48,525 bases of DNA, from the NCBI GenBank assembly GCA_946997215.1, contig CAMPUL010000009.1:1-48525 (forward strand). The letters are read 5' to 3'. This document shows positions 33,005 through 41,822 of this stretch, in pieces. The stretch comes from Gardnerella vaginalis (GTDB taxonomy: Bacteria; Actinomycetota; Actinomycetes; Actinomycetales; Bifidobacteriaceae). A model generated the notes under the pieces. It searched no databases and was not told the DNA's origin. It worked only from the letters and a program-made list of their open reading frames with translations. The position numbers and the translations under genes were made by a program. Numbering within the stretch: the stretch's first letter is position 1; the number at the start of each line of letters is the position of its first letter.

Positions 33005-33090
33005 TATTGATTTATTGATTTATTGATTTTAGATTTTGGAATTAGTGGGCGGCCTGCATGGATTTACTGCAAGGTCTTAACAGACCGCCC
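33005..33090 (-). other. Spacer hairpin and repeats between the ATPase gene and nanA
   Basis: A 10-bp stem GGGCGGYCTG/CAGACCGCCC (33047-33056 with 33081-33090, one G-U pair on the minus strand) encloses 24 nt. TTGATTTA-type tandem units (33007-33030) follow. No T-run follows, so this may be an RNA-processing or partial-termination site between transporter and catabolic genes. Confidence 0.5.
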
Positions 33091-33136
33091 GCGCATTTAA
33101 GCCAGCGACTATCGACTAGCGACTAACGCTTGCCGC

Positions 33137-33997
33137 TTACTTGCACTCTTCTTCCGTTGGATGCAACAGCGAAGGAGCCGCGCCCATCAAAATCTTTGTG
33201 TACTCATCTTGCGGATTGTTAATCACTTGGTGAGTTTCGCCGCGCTCAACAATCGTTCCGTGATTCATAACAACAACTTCGTCAGATATGTATCGGATTG
33301 TTTGAATATCGTGGCTAATAAACACCATGGAAAGATTCAGCTTCTTCTTTAAGTCGGAAAGAAGATTCAAAATCTGAGCACGCACAGAAACATCCAAAGC
33401 GGAAGTTGGCTCATCTGCGATTATTGCATCTGGGTTAAGCGAAAGAGCACGAGCGATTGCCACGCGCTGACGCTGGCCGCCAGAAAGCTGACCTGGCAAA
33501 GCGCCAAGAACAGAATGAGGCAAACCAACCATTCGGATTAGCTCCTTGGCTCTAGCATCGCGCTCAGCCTTGCTTCCAATCTTGTGCACAACAAGCGGAT
33601 CAATCAACTGGTCAATCACACTCATACGAGCATTCAAAGCCATTGCTGGATCCTGGAACACAACGGAGACCACGCGTCCAATATCCATGCGCTCTTTTGC
33701 AGTTCTATGCGTAACGTCTTGACCTTTGAACAAAACCTTACCGCTTGTAACTTGCTGAAGGCCGCACATAATGTTTGCAGTAGTAGACTTTCCGCAACCA
33801 GATTCGCCAACAATACCAATCGTCTTGCCTGGCATAAGCTTAAGATTCACCTTGTTTACGGCTGTAATCTTGTTCTTATGGAATAAGCCAGATCCTGCTC
33901 GAGTAGTGAACACCACTTCGGCGTCGCGCAGCTCGATGATTGGAACATCGCCATTTTCGCTTTGAGTTTTGTTTGCGTCATTAACATTCATGTTCAT
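33137..33997 (-). CDS. nanF: Peptide/sialic-acid-type ABC transporter ATPase (OppF/DppF-like)
   Basis: Second ATPase of the importer encoded here. Walker A GESGCGKST, Q-loop VVFQDP, signature LSGGQRQRVAIARAL, Walker B AIIADEPTSALD, and the OppF-type C-terminal stretch NHGTIVERGETHQVINNPQDEYTKIL. Its ATG overlaps the stop of the fused permease-ATPase gene (ATGA). AAAGGAG is well placed. The name follows the bifidobacterial NanBCDF usage by context; transport of sialic acid itself is inferred. Confidence 0.85.
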   Translation of the reverse strand: MNMNVNDANKTQSENGDVPIIELRDAEVVFTTRAGSGLFHKNKITAVNKVNLKLMPGKTIGIVGESGCGKSTTANIMCGLQQVTSGKVLFKGQDVTHRTAKERMDIGRVVSVVFQDPAMALNARMSVIDQLIDPLVVHKIGSKAERDARAKELIRMVGLPHSVLGALPGQLSGGQRQRVAIARALSLNPDAIIADEPTSALDVSVRAQILNLLSDLKKKLNLSMVFISHDIQTIRYISDEVVVMNHGTIVERGETHQVINNPQDEYTKILMGAAPSLLHPTEEECK

Positions 33998-36018
33998 CGC
34001 ACATCTCCTTTATCGGAGGCGGTCAAAATTGCAGAAGGTACATCCGATTCAGGCTCTGGAGGCGCAGCGTAGAAGTGCCACGTTCCTGGAATGCGCTTCA
34101 TTACTGGGCGCACGTCAAGTCCTTGATCTGGATGAGAAGAACGCGGTGCGAATCGATCTCCCTTAGGGAAGTCGGATGGGCTTGGAACCGTTCCTGGAAC
34201 CTGATGCAATCTTGGAGCACCAGCCTCAATGGAAGTTACGGAGCCAAGCAAGCCGCGCGTGTACTCGTGATGCGGATCGGTGAGAATTTCCTTGGTGGAG
34301 CCTTGCTCAACAACCTGGCCTGCGTACATTACGGTAATCGAGTGCGCAACCTTGGCAACAAGAGCCAAATCGTGGCTTACAAACACCATTGCGAATCCAA
34401 GCTTCTCGCGCAATTCGTTAAGAAGGTCAATCACCTGCTTTTGAACAGTAACATCCAAAGCGGTTGTTGGCTCATCTGCGATTATCAACTTTGGATCTCG
34501 CGTAAGTGCCATTGCAATCAACACGCGCTGACGCTGGCCGCCAGAAAGCTCGTGCGGGTAGGATTCAAGCGTGCGCTTTGGATCCAAGCCTACAAGCTCC
34601 AGCAACTCTTCGGCGCTACGAGTGCCACCTCTAGAAGTTAGCTGCTTCATTTGCGCTTTAATAAGCATTGATGGGTTTAAGGAAGACAACGCGTCTTGGT
34701 AAACCATTGCAATCTCGTGGCCGCGCAAAGCATTGTGCTCCTTTGGGCTAAGCTTTACAAGATCCTTGCCATTAAACAGAATTTGTCCGCTAATCTTAGC
34801 TTTTGGATCAAGCAAGCCCATAATCGCAAGCGAAGTGATTGACTTACCGCAACCAGATTCGCCAACCAAGCCCATTGTTTCGCCTGGGCGAACAGAGAAG
34901 CTCAAGTGGTCTACAACATTTACGCTGCCGTAGCGTGGGAACTGAATGCACAAGTCTTTAACCTCAATAACTGGAGGCTCAGTAGACGTTGGTTGCAAGC
35001 GATCCGTGCGCTTTAACTCAGCCTCGCGAAGCTTTGCCAAAGACTCAACCAAAGCGTCGTGCTGCTCCTTGTAAGCTGCCACTGGGTCGGTGAGAATCCT
35101 ATCTTCCTTGCGAGCCGCATCCGCATCTGCAGCAGTCTTAGCTACTGGAGCGGTTGGAGCTGCAACCATTGCATCCGTAATTCCCTCAGAAAGAATGTTG
35201 AGGCACAAAACGGTAATCATGATTGCTAAGCCTGGGAACAATGCCTGCCACCAGTATCCGAAGATAACGCCTGCCTTAGCAGAAGACAAAATGTTGCCCC
35301 ATGTTGGCGTTGGCTCTGGAATACCAGCGTTGATGAAGCTAAGAGAAGCTTCGAACACGATTGCGTCTGCAACAGAAAGCGTTGTGAACACCATAACTGG
35401 AGCTGCAATATTACGCGTTACGTGCTTGAGCAAAATCCAAGGTGCGCGAGCGCCAGAAACGATTACTGCACGCACATAGTCTTTTCCATATTCGCTTATA
35501 ATGTTTGCGCGCACAATTCTTGCGATTTGTGGAACGTAAAGCACGCCAATGGAAATGATGATACCAATCATGGATTGTCCAAGAATTGCAAGGCACACAG
35601 CCGCTAATGCGATTCCTGGGATTGACATTACTATATCAATCAATCGCATTATAAGCTCAGATATCCAAGTGCGGCTTACAGCTGCGATTGCGCCGATTAT
35701 TGAGCCCATCACTAATGCAAAGAGTACAGACGACAAGCCGATTACCAACGAGTAGCGAGCGCCGTACATAACGCGCGAGAACACGTCTCTACCAAGGTTA
35801 TCGGTGCCGAACCAGTGCGCTCCTGTTGGCGGCTGATAGTTTTGCGTAATCTTTACTGGGTCGCATGGCGCTAAGAATCTCGCGAATACTGCGCAGAATG
35901 CCAGTATTGCAATCACAATAAGAGATATTTTAGATCCTAAGCTCATGCTCTTAAATCTGTTAAATTTGATGCCTGGCTTAGATGCGGCATCTACTACCTG
36001 ACTTTTTCCAAATAGCAT
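33994..36018 (-). CDS. nanD: Fused ABC permease-ATPase (DppC-DppD type)
   Basis: One chain combining two subunits that are usually separate. Residues 1 to about 285: an OppC/DppC permease, with the N-terminal region WFGTDNLGRDVFSRVMYGARYSLVIG and the EAA-type coupling loop VIVSGARAPWILLKHV. After an Ala/Lys/Glu-rich linker (to about 345) comes an OppD/DppD ATPase: Walker A GESGCGKS with K392, LSGGQRQRVLIAMAL, IIADEPTTALD. The C-terminal extension includes VPGTVPSPSDFPKG. No stop or frameshift separates the parts. Sits 1 bp after the first permease gene and overlaps the second ATPase gene. Confidence 0.88.
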   Translation of the reverse strand: MLFGKSQVVDAASKPGIKFNRFKSMSLGSKISLIVIAILAFCAVFARFLAPCDPVKITQNYQPPTGAHWFGTDNLGRDVFSRVMYGARYSLVIGLSSVLFALVMGSIIGAIAAVSRTWISELIMRLIDIVMSIPGIALAAVCLAILGQSMIGIIISIGVLYVPQIARIVRANIISEYGKDYVRAVIVSGARAPWILLKHVTRNIAAPVMVFTTLSVADAIVFEASLSFINAGIPEPTPTWGNILSSAKAGVIFGYWWQALFPGLAIMITVLCLNILSEGITDAMVAAPTAPVAKTAADADAARKEDRILTDPVAAYKEQHDALVESLAKLREAELKRTDRLQPTSTEPPVIEVKDLCIQFPRYGSVNVVDHLSFSVRPGETMGLVGESGCGKSITSLAIMGLLDPKAKISGQILFNGKDLVKLSPKEHNALRGHEIAMVYQDALSSLNPSMLIKAQMKQLTSRGGTRSAEELLELVGLDPKRTLESYPHELSGGQRQRVLIAMALTRDPKLIIADEPTTALDVTVQKQVIDLLNELREKLGFAMVFVSHDLALVAKVAHSITVMYAGQVVEQGSTKEILTDPHHEYTRGLLGSVTSIEAGAPRLHQVPGTVPSPSDFPKGDRFAPRSSHPDQGLDVRPVMKRIPGTWHFYAAPPEPESDVPSAILTASDKGDVR

Positions 36019-36019
36019 G

Positions 36020-36976
36020 TCACACCGTCCTAATTCTTGGGTTGATTAGCACGTAAAGCAAATCAACAATAATGTTTATAAAGATGAATGCGATTGCAAC
36101 AACCAAAACAACGCCTTGCACAAGCATTGGCTGGTTGCCATTAATACCGTCAAACATTGCGGTACCCATTCCTGGGAGTGCAAAAATAACTTCGATAACG
36201 ATTGCGCCACCCATAAGGTAACCGATCTTCATACCAAGAGTTGTGATTGGTGTAATCAAAGCGTTGCGGAACACGTTCCTAGCAACAACCACGCTCTTTG
36301 GAATACCTGCGCCGATTGCGGTTCGCACATAATCCTTATCCAATTCTTCTACCATAGAGGTTCGTATGATTCGCGTAAGCTGACCTGCTACTGGAAGACC
36401 TAATGCGAAGCAAGGCATGGCCATTCTTGCCATGTATGCTTCTGGATCTTCAAAGAACGGCACAAAATCGCCAGATCCTGGGAGCCATGCGAGCTTGATT
36501 TGCAAGACGTAAATCAAAAGAACGCCGAGCCAGAAGGATGGAGTTGCGATTGCAATAATCGAAAGCACGCGAACAGTTTGGTCAACCCAAGTATCGCGGT
36601 AAAGCGCTGCAAAAACGCCGAAGATTACTGCAAAGATTATTGCGATTAACAAACCGATGAAAGTTAATTGCAAGGTGATTGGGAAGGCGTCCGCCACTCG
36701 TTGAGCCACGGAATCCTTGTTTACGCCATAAACACCCATGTTTCCTTGGAAGAGTCCAACTATGTAGGACCCGAACTGCTCCCACCATGGCCTATCGTAG
36801 CCCATTTCGTGGCGGAAGGCTGCCAGAGCTGCTGGAGACGAATTTTCGCCTAATGCTGCAACTGCTGGATCGTATTTAGAAAATGACATAAGGAAGAATA
36901 CGAGGAACGTAACACCGAATGCCATGAACGGCAAGGCGATTAGTCGCCTACCTAAAAGTCTAAGAAAATTACTCAT
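36020..36976 (-). CDS. nanC: ABC transporter permease (DppB/OppB-like)
   Basis: First membrane subunit of the importer. N-terminal FLRLLGRRLIALPFMAFGVTFLVFFLM, then the large outside loop with MGYDRPWWEQFGSYIVGL and LQLTFIGLLIAIIFAVIFG. The EAA loop is DYVRTAIGAGIPKSVVVARNVFRNALIT, and the end is typical, IINPRIRT. The frame is open to 36991, but MSNFLRLLG at 36976 matches the family start and has GGATG upstream. Forms a pair with the permease half of the fused protein. Confidence 0.88.
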   Translation of the reverse strand: MSNFLRLLGRRLIALPFMAFGVTFLVFFLMSFSKYDPAVAALGENSSPAALAAFRHEMGYDRPWWEQFGSYIVGLFQGNMGVYGVNKDSVAQRVADAFPITLQLTFIGLLIAIIFAVIFGVFAALYRDTWVDQTVRVLSIIAIATPSFWLGVLLIYVLQIKLAWLPGSGDFVPFFEDPEAYMARMAMPCFALGLPVAGQLTRIIRTSMVEELDKDYVRTAIGAGIPKSVVVARNVFRNALITPITTLGMKIGYLMGGAIVIEVIFALPGMGTAMFDGINGNQPMLVQGVVLVVAIAFIFINIIVDLLYVLINPRIRTV

Positions 36977-37019
36977 AAGACATCCACACATCCATTGAAG
37001 AAATTGTTATTTTTATAAC

Positions 37020-37072
37020 AAAACCGGCCCGTCTGCACAGAAGCGAGAAAGGTAAACAGTTGGGCCGGTTTT
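37020..37072 (-). terminator. Internal partial terminator after the binding-protein gene
   Basis: Perfect 11-bp stem AAAACCGGCCC/GGGCCGGTTTT with a 31-nt loop, followed by TTTTGTTAT on the minus strand. It lies between the binding-protein gene and the permease genes of one operon, an arrangement that commonly raises binding-protein output over membrane subunits. Confidence 0.6.
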
Positions 37073-37123
37073 GCGGTTAGAGGTTAGGGGATTGACGTTT
37101 ATTTAATACTTCTGGTTCTGCAC

Positions 37124-38689
37124 CTACTTTGTAAGCTTTGCTTTTACAAGGTTGATGCCGGTAGAGCCGATTGCATTCCACTCTGCCAAAGAGCCTTTCT
37201 TTACGGCAGTCGTAGTCTTGCGGTGGAAGAGTGGGTACAGAGGAACTTCGTCGCTAATCAAGTCGAAGCACTGGTTCCAATACTTTTGGCGCTCGGCTGG
37301 TGTGCTAGCTGCCAAAGCCTTGTCCATAAGATTGTGAAGTTTTGCGTATCCTTCGGAAGTCTTCCAGAATGTGCGCTGACGGGTCCAAGCGTTGTCGCCG
37401 TACCACCAGCTCATAAGCAAGTCTGGGTCGTTGCCAAACACGGATGGATCGCCTGGAGCAAGAACCATGGAGTAGTTTGCGTCGTCGCGGTCGGTAATCT
37501 GTGGGTAAAGTGCAGAAGACTTCATGGACTTGATTTCTACATCCATACCAATCTCAGCAAGATCATTCTTGATTTGTGGAGCAAGCTGAGTAATCCAAGT
37601 GTGGTCCGTTGTGTAAAGAGTGAACTTTAGTGGGCCACTTACGCCAGCTTCCTTAAGCAAGCTCTTTGCCTTAGCAACATTCTTGGTGTAAACGTTCTTT
37701 GCCTTGTGGTAATTTGCGTAGTTCTTTGGCAAGAAGCTTGTTGCTGGCTCGCCCTGGCCGCTCATCTGGTTGGTAATAAGCTTGTTTACGTCAATTGCGT
37801 AGAGAGCAGCTTGGCGAACTCGCTTGTCGTCGAATGGCTTCTGCTTTGTGTTGAACATAAGGAATGGAAGAGTGAAGCCCTGTGCGGTCTTAAGCTCAGA
37901 TCCAGATGCCTTCAAAGTGTTGAATGCCTGTGCTGGAACCATTTCCATTACGTCGGTCTTGCCACCTTGCATTGCGGTTACGCGAGCAGTATCGTCAACG
38001 GTTACGTTCCAAACCATCTTCTTGGTCTGTGCCTTGTACTTGCCGTTGTAAAGATCGTTGCGCTCAAACTTTACTTGGTTATCTGTAATCGATACGTACT
38101 TCCATGGGCCAGATCCGATTGGCATATTCTTAAGATCTGCATCAGACTTTGCAGATGGAACAATCTGAATCAAAGCAAGGCGCTGCTTGAACAGTGGGAA
38201 CGCCTTCTTTAGCTTAAAGATTACGTGACGATTGTCTTTTGCTTCTACAGAGTCAATAAAGTCAAGCATAGAGATGTAAAGGCTGCCCTTTGCGGTTGTG
38301 CGCTTAAAGGAAGACACTACGTCTGCCGCTGTTACTTCCGTTCCGTCCGAGAACTTAGCAGCATCGCGAATTGTTACTTCGTATTCAGTATCGGAAATCT
38401 TCTTTGGCTCACCCTTTGCAAGAGCGTTGAAAACCTTAAAGTTGCTGTAATCAAGAGCGTAAAGTGGCTCTGTAACGTGCCAGTTTGCTGCCATTGGCAA
38501 CGCGCCAGAGGTAGTAGACGGCGCAAAGTCGCGGCTTGCGTATGCAACCTGTGCGGTAATCGTGTCTTTAACAGCAGTCTTTGCTTTTGCTGCCTTGTGG
38601 GATTTAGCTCCACCGCAGCCAGAAAGCATCATTAATGCGGCCACACCAGCGGCGATTGCCACGGTCAGCTTCGAGTTAATTCGTGCCAT
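37124..38689 (-). CDS. nanB: ABC transporter substrate-binding lipoprotein (solute-binding family 5)
   Basis: Captures the substrate for the NanC/NanD/NanF complex. Lipoprotein signal with lipobox LSGC, lipidated C25. Family-5 features: TEPLYALDYSNF, DTEYEVTIRDAAKFSDGTEVTAADVVSSF, RVRQAALYAIDVNKL, ATSFLPKNYANY, and the C-terminal VPLYPLFHRKTTTAVKK. 521 residues, standard size. GAGGAG precedes the ATG. First gene of the transporter operon, behind a near-consensus promoter that contains the NanR-like motif. Family-5 proteins mostly bind peptides, but some bind sialic acid (SatA type). Confidence 0.88.
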   Translation of the reverse strand: MARINSKLTVAIAAGVAALMMLSGCGGAKSHKAAKAKTAVKDTITAQVAYASRDFAPSTTSGALPMAANWHVTEPLYALDYSNFKVFNALAKGEPKKISDTEYEVTIRDAAKFSDGTEVTAADVVSSFKRTTAKGSLYISMLDFIDSVEAKDNRHVIFKLKKAFPLFKQRLALIQIVPSAKSDADLKNMPIGSGPWKYVSITDNQVKFERNDLYNGKYKAQTKKMVWNVTVDDTARVTAMQGGKTDVMEMVPAQAFNTLKASGSELKTAQGFTLPFLMFNTKQKPFDDKRVRQAALYAIDVNKLITNQMSGQGEPATSFLPKNYANYHKAKNVYTKNVAKAKSLLKEAGVSGPLKFTLYTTDHTWITQLAPQIKNDLAEIGMDVEIKSMKSSALYPQITDRDDANYSMVLAPGDPSVFGNDPDLLMSWWYGDNAWTRQRTFWKTSEGYAKLHNLMDKALAASTPAERQKYWNQCFDLISDEVPLYPLFHRKTTTAVKKGSLAEWNAIGSTGINLVKAKLTK

Positions 38690-39011
38690 ATTTTCTCCTC
38701 ACCATTGAGTTTGGGTTTTTTGCATTTCGTCTTCGAATGCGAAAACATATTAAATTATAGCGCGTGCGTTATTTTCACGTTACTTCAAACATAAGAGGTC
38801 TGATGTCTGATGTCAAGTTATGCGTGTGTCGAATTTGTGAAAATTTTGATTATTTTTTGAAGTACAAAAAATCAGAACAAAATCGCACATAATCGACACA
38901 CATATAACCACTATTTTTATTTATTTGTTACTTACGCACGCTCGGCGAATCTGCGGAAGCTTGCGACTTTTCCTTAACGCACTAAACCGCATCCGCCTGC
39001 CAACTCACCGC
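38690..39011. other. Spacer between nanE and the transporter operon
   Basis: 322 bp without a gene. It contains the transporter promoter and operator (38788-38816) and a pair of 9-bp arms GTGTGTCGA (38824-38832) and TCGACACAC (38893-38901) 60 nt apart, possibly ending the nanE transcript. Nothing else recognised. Confidence 0.55.
38788..38816 (-). promoter_or_regulatory. Promoter of the transporter operon with embedded NanR-like operator
   Basis: Minus strand: -35 TTGACA (38811-38816), exactly 17 bp, -10 TATGTT (38788-38793). The spacer holds ATCAGACATCAGACCT (38796-38811), the motif shared with nanH and the 41.8-kb operon. A bound repressor would cover both boxes. Leader about 90 nt. Confidence 0.75.
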
Positions 39012-39680
39012 CTACAACTTTGCTGCAAACCAGCGCGTAATCGACGTTGGGTGCGTAATCGCAGTTCCAACAACAGCAGCCCAAGCGCCCATCTGCATAA
39101 CCTTGTGCAACTGATCTGGAGTGTGAATACGACCTTCGCAAATAATTGGATAATCTGGGAAAGCTTGCAAAATCTGGCCTAAAAGCTCAAAATCTGGGCC
39201 ATCCGTTTTTGGCCTTCCAGGAGAAGTGCCAGCCAAAGTGGTAGATATAATATCCGTTCCACAATCAGCCGCGCGCTTAGCGTCGTCGAAGTTGCCGCAA
39301 TCTGCCATAACAACTATGCCTTCGTCATGCAACGCGCGAACAGTTTGCTCGTAAGTGAGCCCATCTGGGCGCGGCCTATCTGTAGCATCAATCGCAATAA
39401 TATCCGCCCCAGCAGCAGCACAGCAGCGTGCGTGGCGCAAAGTCGGAGTTATGTAAACACCTTCGTGTCCGTCTTTCCAAATTCCGATTACAGGAACATC
39501 AACTTGCCCTTTAATCGCGGAAATATCCGACAATCCTTGGCATCTAATGCCAACAGCTCCACCTTCTACGGCAGCCATTGCCATTTGCGCCATTGTTTCT
39601 GGGTGTCTTAGCGGCTCTCCAGGGTATGCCTGGCAGCTAACAACTAAGCCGCCCTTGATTTTTTCAATCACAGGATTCAT
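39012..39680 (-). CDS. nanE: N-acetylmannosamine-6-phosphate 2-epimerase
   Basis: Converts ManNAc-6-P to GlcNAc-6-P. TIM-barrel NanE pattern: GGLVVSCQAYPGEPLRHPETMA, AVGIRCQGLSDI, VPVIGIWKDG, DIIAIDATDRPRPDG, VVMADCGNFDDAKRA, GTDIISTTLAG and CEGRIHTPDQLHKVMQMGAWAAVVGTAITHP. Frame extends to a TTG at 39701 but the ATG at 39680 has AAAGGAGG 9 nt upstream. 222 residues. Follows the ROK kinase gene in the same operon. Confidence 0.96.
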   Translation of the reverse strand: MNPVIEKIKGGLVVSCQAYPGEPLRHPETMAQMAMAAVEGGAVGIRCQGLSDISAIKGQVDVPVIGIWKDGHEGVYITPTLRHARCCAAAGADIIAIDATDRPRPDGLTYEQTVRALHDEGIVVMADCGNFDDAKRAADCGTDIISTTLAGTSPGRPKTDGPDFELLGQILQAFPDYPIICEGRIHTPDQLHKVMQMGAWAAVVGTAITHPTSITRWFAAKL

Positions 39681-39727
39681 ATAGATTCCTCCTTTTTTCA
39701 AATATGACTAAACTAAACAAAATTAAA

Positions 39728-39783
39728 CGCAATCAAACGCGATTAAACGCGACTTAACGCATCTAGATGCGATTAAACGCGAT
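39728..39783. repeat. 10-bp tandem repeat overlapping the nanK stop
   Basis: Several imperfect AATCAAACGC / GATTAAACGC / GACTTAACGC units; the last ones cover the nanK stop codon at 39773. Confidence 0.7.
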
Positions 39784-40789
39784 TTGAGTGAACAGCAAAA
39801 GCCGCACCGATTAGCGGAGCTGCCCCACCAAGCTTGCCCTTAACAATAGGCGTGCTTTTAATCAGCGTTAATGCCGAATCTTCAAACCCAGCGCGCATAG
39901 CATTCCACCAAATATCGCCAGCTTCTACAACAGACCCCGAAAGCACAATCACGTCTGGATCTATAAGATTCGCCATTCCTGCAACGCACTGCCCCAAAGC
40001 CTTGCCGCTTCTAGCCAGCGTTTCTTTAGCATGCGCATCCTGACCGGAATTCGCGCGCACACAAACCTCGTAGCCGTTTTGCGCAAGCTTGGTGCCTTGC
40101 GGAAGATTGCTGTTGTAAAGAGCGGCAAGCCCAGTTCCCGATGCCACTGGCTCAATATGACCAGCATGCGCTCCGCAAGAGCAATCAAAGCCAACTCCCA
40201 AATCGCTAACAACGTGGCCAGCGTGTCCTGCAACTCCGTGTGCGCCCGTAAACAGCTTGCCGTTTACAATAATCGCACCACCAATTCCAGTGCCTATGCC
40301 AACAGAAAACACAATCGATTTTCCGCGGCCTGCTCCGTAAATCGCCTCTCCAAGGCCGTGACCACCAACATCGCCAATCATATAAACTGGCAAATCGGTT
40401 ACGCGCTTAAATGCGTCGTAAATTCGCTGGCCTCTCCAACCTGGCAAAATGTCGGTAGCTGCTACGATTTCGCCAGTTTTGCTATTTGGCACTCCTGCAG
40501 CTGCTATTCCAATTCCGCTAATAGTTTTGCCACTTTTCGCCGCATCTTCCAATATTTGCTTTGCGCGCGCTACTAGGCGATTCTTTATGTCTTCTCCGCC
40601 TTTTGCAGCTTCGGTTGGCATAGAGCCATAGTTTTCTACTGTTGGAGAAACGCAATCTTCGCTTTCTTTGCCAAAGTTAGACTCTGCGAACCCTGTAGGC
40701 TCTGGTAAAGTCACCAATCCGTACGCGATTTTTGTTCCGCCTATATCAAAAGCAAGATACGTAGAGCGAGAATCTTTTACTTCGTCCAT
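39773..40789 (-). CDS. nanK: ROK-family sugar kinase, probable N-acetylmannosamine kinase
   Basis: Phosphorylates N-acetylmannosamine to ManNAc-6-P. N-terminal ATP-phosphate motif AFDIGGTKIAYGLV, active-site Asp in YMIGDVGGHG, the ROK zinc region HGVAGHAGHV...FDCSCGAHAGHIEPVASG, and DPDVIVLSGSVV. In most ROK proteins the zinc motif is C-x-C-G-x-x-G-C-x-E; here the later cysteine is His/Ile (GHIEPV), a modest deviation. 338 residues with a charged insert near residue 50. Lies between the TIM-barrel gene and nanE; GGAA precedes the ATG. Glucose or other amino-sugar specificity cannot be excluded. Confidence 0.85.
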   Translation of the reverse strand: MDEVKDSRSTYLAFDIGGTKIAYGLVTLPEPTGFAESNFGKESEDCVSPTVENYGSMPTEAAKGGEDIKNRLVARAKQILEDAAKSGKTISGIGIAAAGVPNSKTGEIVAATDILPGWRGQRIYDAFKRVTDLPVYMIGDVGGHGLGEAIYGAGRGKSIVFSVGIGTGIGGAIIVNGKLFTGAHGVAGHAGHVVSDLGVGFDCSCGAHAGHIEPVASGTGLAALYNSNLPQGTKLAQNGYEVCVRANSGQDAHAKETLARSGKALGQCVAGMANLIDPDVIVLSGSVVEAGDIWWNAMRAGFEDSALTLIKSTPIVKGKLGGAAPLIGAAFAVHSNRV

Positions 40790-40854
40790 AACAATTTCCG
40801 TTTTCTTTCTTGCGTTTGCGACCTTATTTTTACTGTTTACTCGACTTTACCTAT

Positions 40855-41787
40855 TTACTCAGCCTGCGCAGCGACCACAGCGTCATGAATGCGCGCCAAA
40901 TACCCCAAGCGCTCTTCAACGCTCGCGTCTTGCGGAACGCACACTTTTGCGCCCAAATAGTCGATTGCGTAATCGTCTTTTAGCGCCTCGCGAGTGGTAT
41001 CTTGAATTTCTTTAGACGTCATTAACGAAGTCGGCTCATCTGGATTCATTGGCAAATGGCCATCAATCCACTCGTATCCGTATTGCGTTGCATTTGGACC
41101 AGCTCCCGAGAACATTAATCCTTGCAGAACGCCAGCCTGCCTTGCTGCACGCACGTGCTCTACTGCCGCTTTAGCATTTCGCTCTTCTACAACGCTTCTT
41201 CCCCAGTTGATTGTGATTCCAACTCCAGCATCTTTTGCAATTTGAATCTCTTCTTCTAGAGGCAGGAATCCTTTTTCCGAATTCTGTCCTTCAATATATC
41301 TATCGCAATGTTCAATCACTAGCTTTGCTCCACACCAATCGAGCTGCGCGAGTTCTTCTAACGACTTTTTCATTGCATCCGCCTGAGCTAAACGAGTTGG
41401 CGCTGTGTGGATTTCTACATGAGATATATCGCAGCTATCTCTAATGTCTACAACGTTTGCGATTGCTTCGCGAATATCCTTAAAGAAAGCCAGCGCGCGA
41501 TGCCTGCCTTCTTCGCTTGGGCTTGCAAGTCCAAATTCTGGATCTGGATCAAAGTTTATGTGACGCATTGTTCCTGGAATTGCAGTAATCGTGTTTGCAT
41601 GCCAATGCGATGGTATTACGCTTGCTAACCACGAGCGATTTTTTGGATCTGCCAAATCTCCTGGGTATGGAATCTCCGTTCCGTCAATCCAGCTTTGCTT
41701 ACCCAACAAATCGTAGTATTTTTCTTGATCTTCGCGAGTTTTTGGCAACGATGCATATGCGCCTACAACAAATTTAGCTTTCAGCAT
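40855..41787 (-). CDS. Uncharacterised TIM-barrel protein (DUF4862-like) of the sialic acid operon
   Basis: Function unknown. Looks like the DUF4862 group of xylose-isomerase-like TIM barrels. Possible metal or substrate residues are in VIPSHWHANTITAIPGTM, DISHVEIHTAP, KLVIEHCDRYIEGQ, GITINWGRSVVE and LMFSGAGPN; the H/E/D pattern along barrel strands resembles sugar isomerases or epimerases. 310 residues, no signal peptide. AAGGAGG lies 6 nt before the ATG. First gene of an operon with nanK (65 bp) and nanE, behind the shared operator motif, so a role in sialic acid or amino-sugar processing is inferred. Confidence 0.7.
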   Translation of the reverse strand: MLKAKFVVGAYASLPKTREDQEKYYDLLGKQSWIDGTEIPYPGDLADPKNRSWLASVIPSHWHANTITAIPGTMRHINFDPDPEFGLASPSEEGRHRALAFFKDIREAIANVVDIRDSCDISHVEIHTAPTRLAQADAMKKSLEELAQLDWCGAKLVIEHCDRYIEGQNSEKGFLPLEEEIQIAKDAGVGITINWGRSVVEERNAKAAVEHVRAARQAGVLQGLMFSGAGPNATQYGYEWIDGHLPMNPDEPTSLMTSKEIQDTTREALKDDYAIDYLGAKVCVPQDASVEERLGYLARIHDAVVAAQAE

Positions 41788-41822
41788 GATATCCTCCTTG
41801 AAATCGTAGCTGATTGTATTCT

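Noticed and set aside
33001..33120. Spacer before nanA as a separate nanA promoter with NanR site
   Set aside because: No match to the shared motif and no -35/-10 pair found; only a hairpin and repeats.
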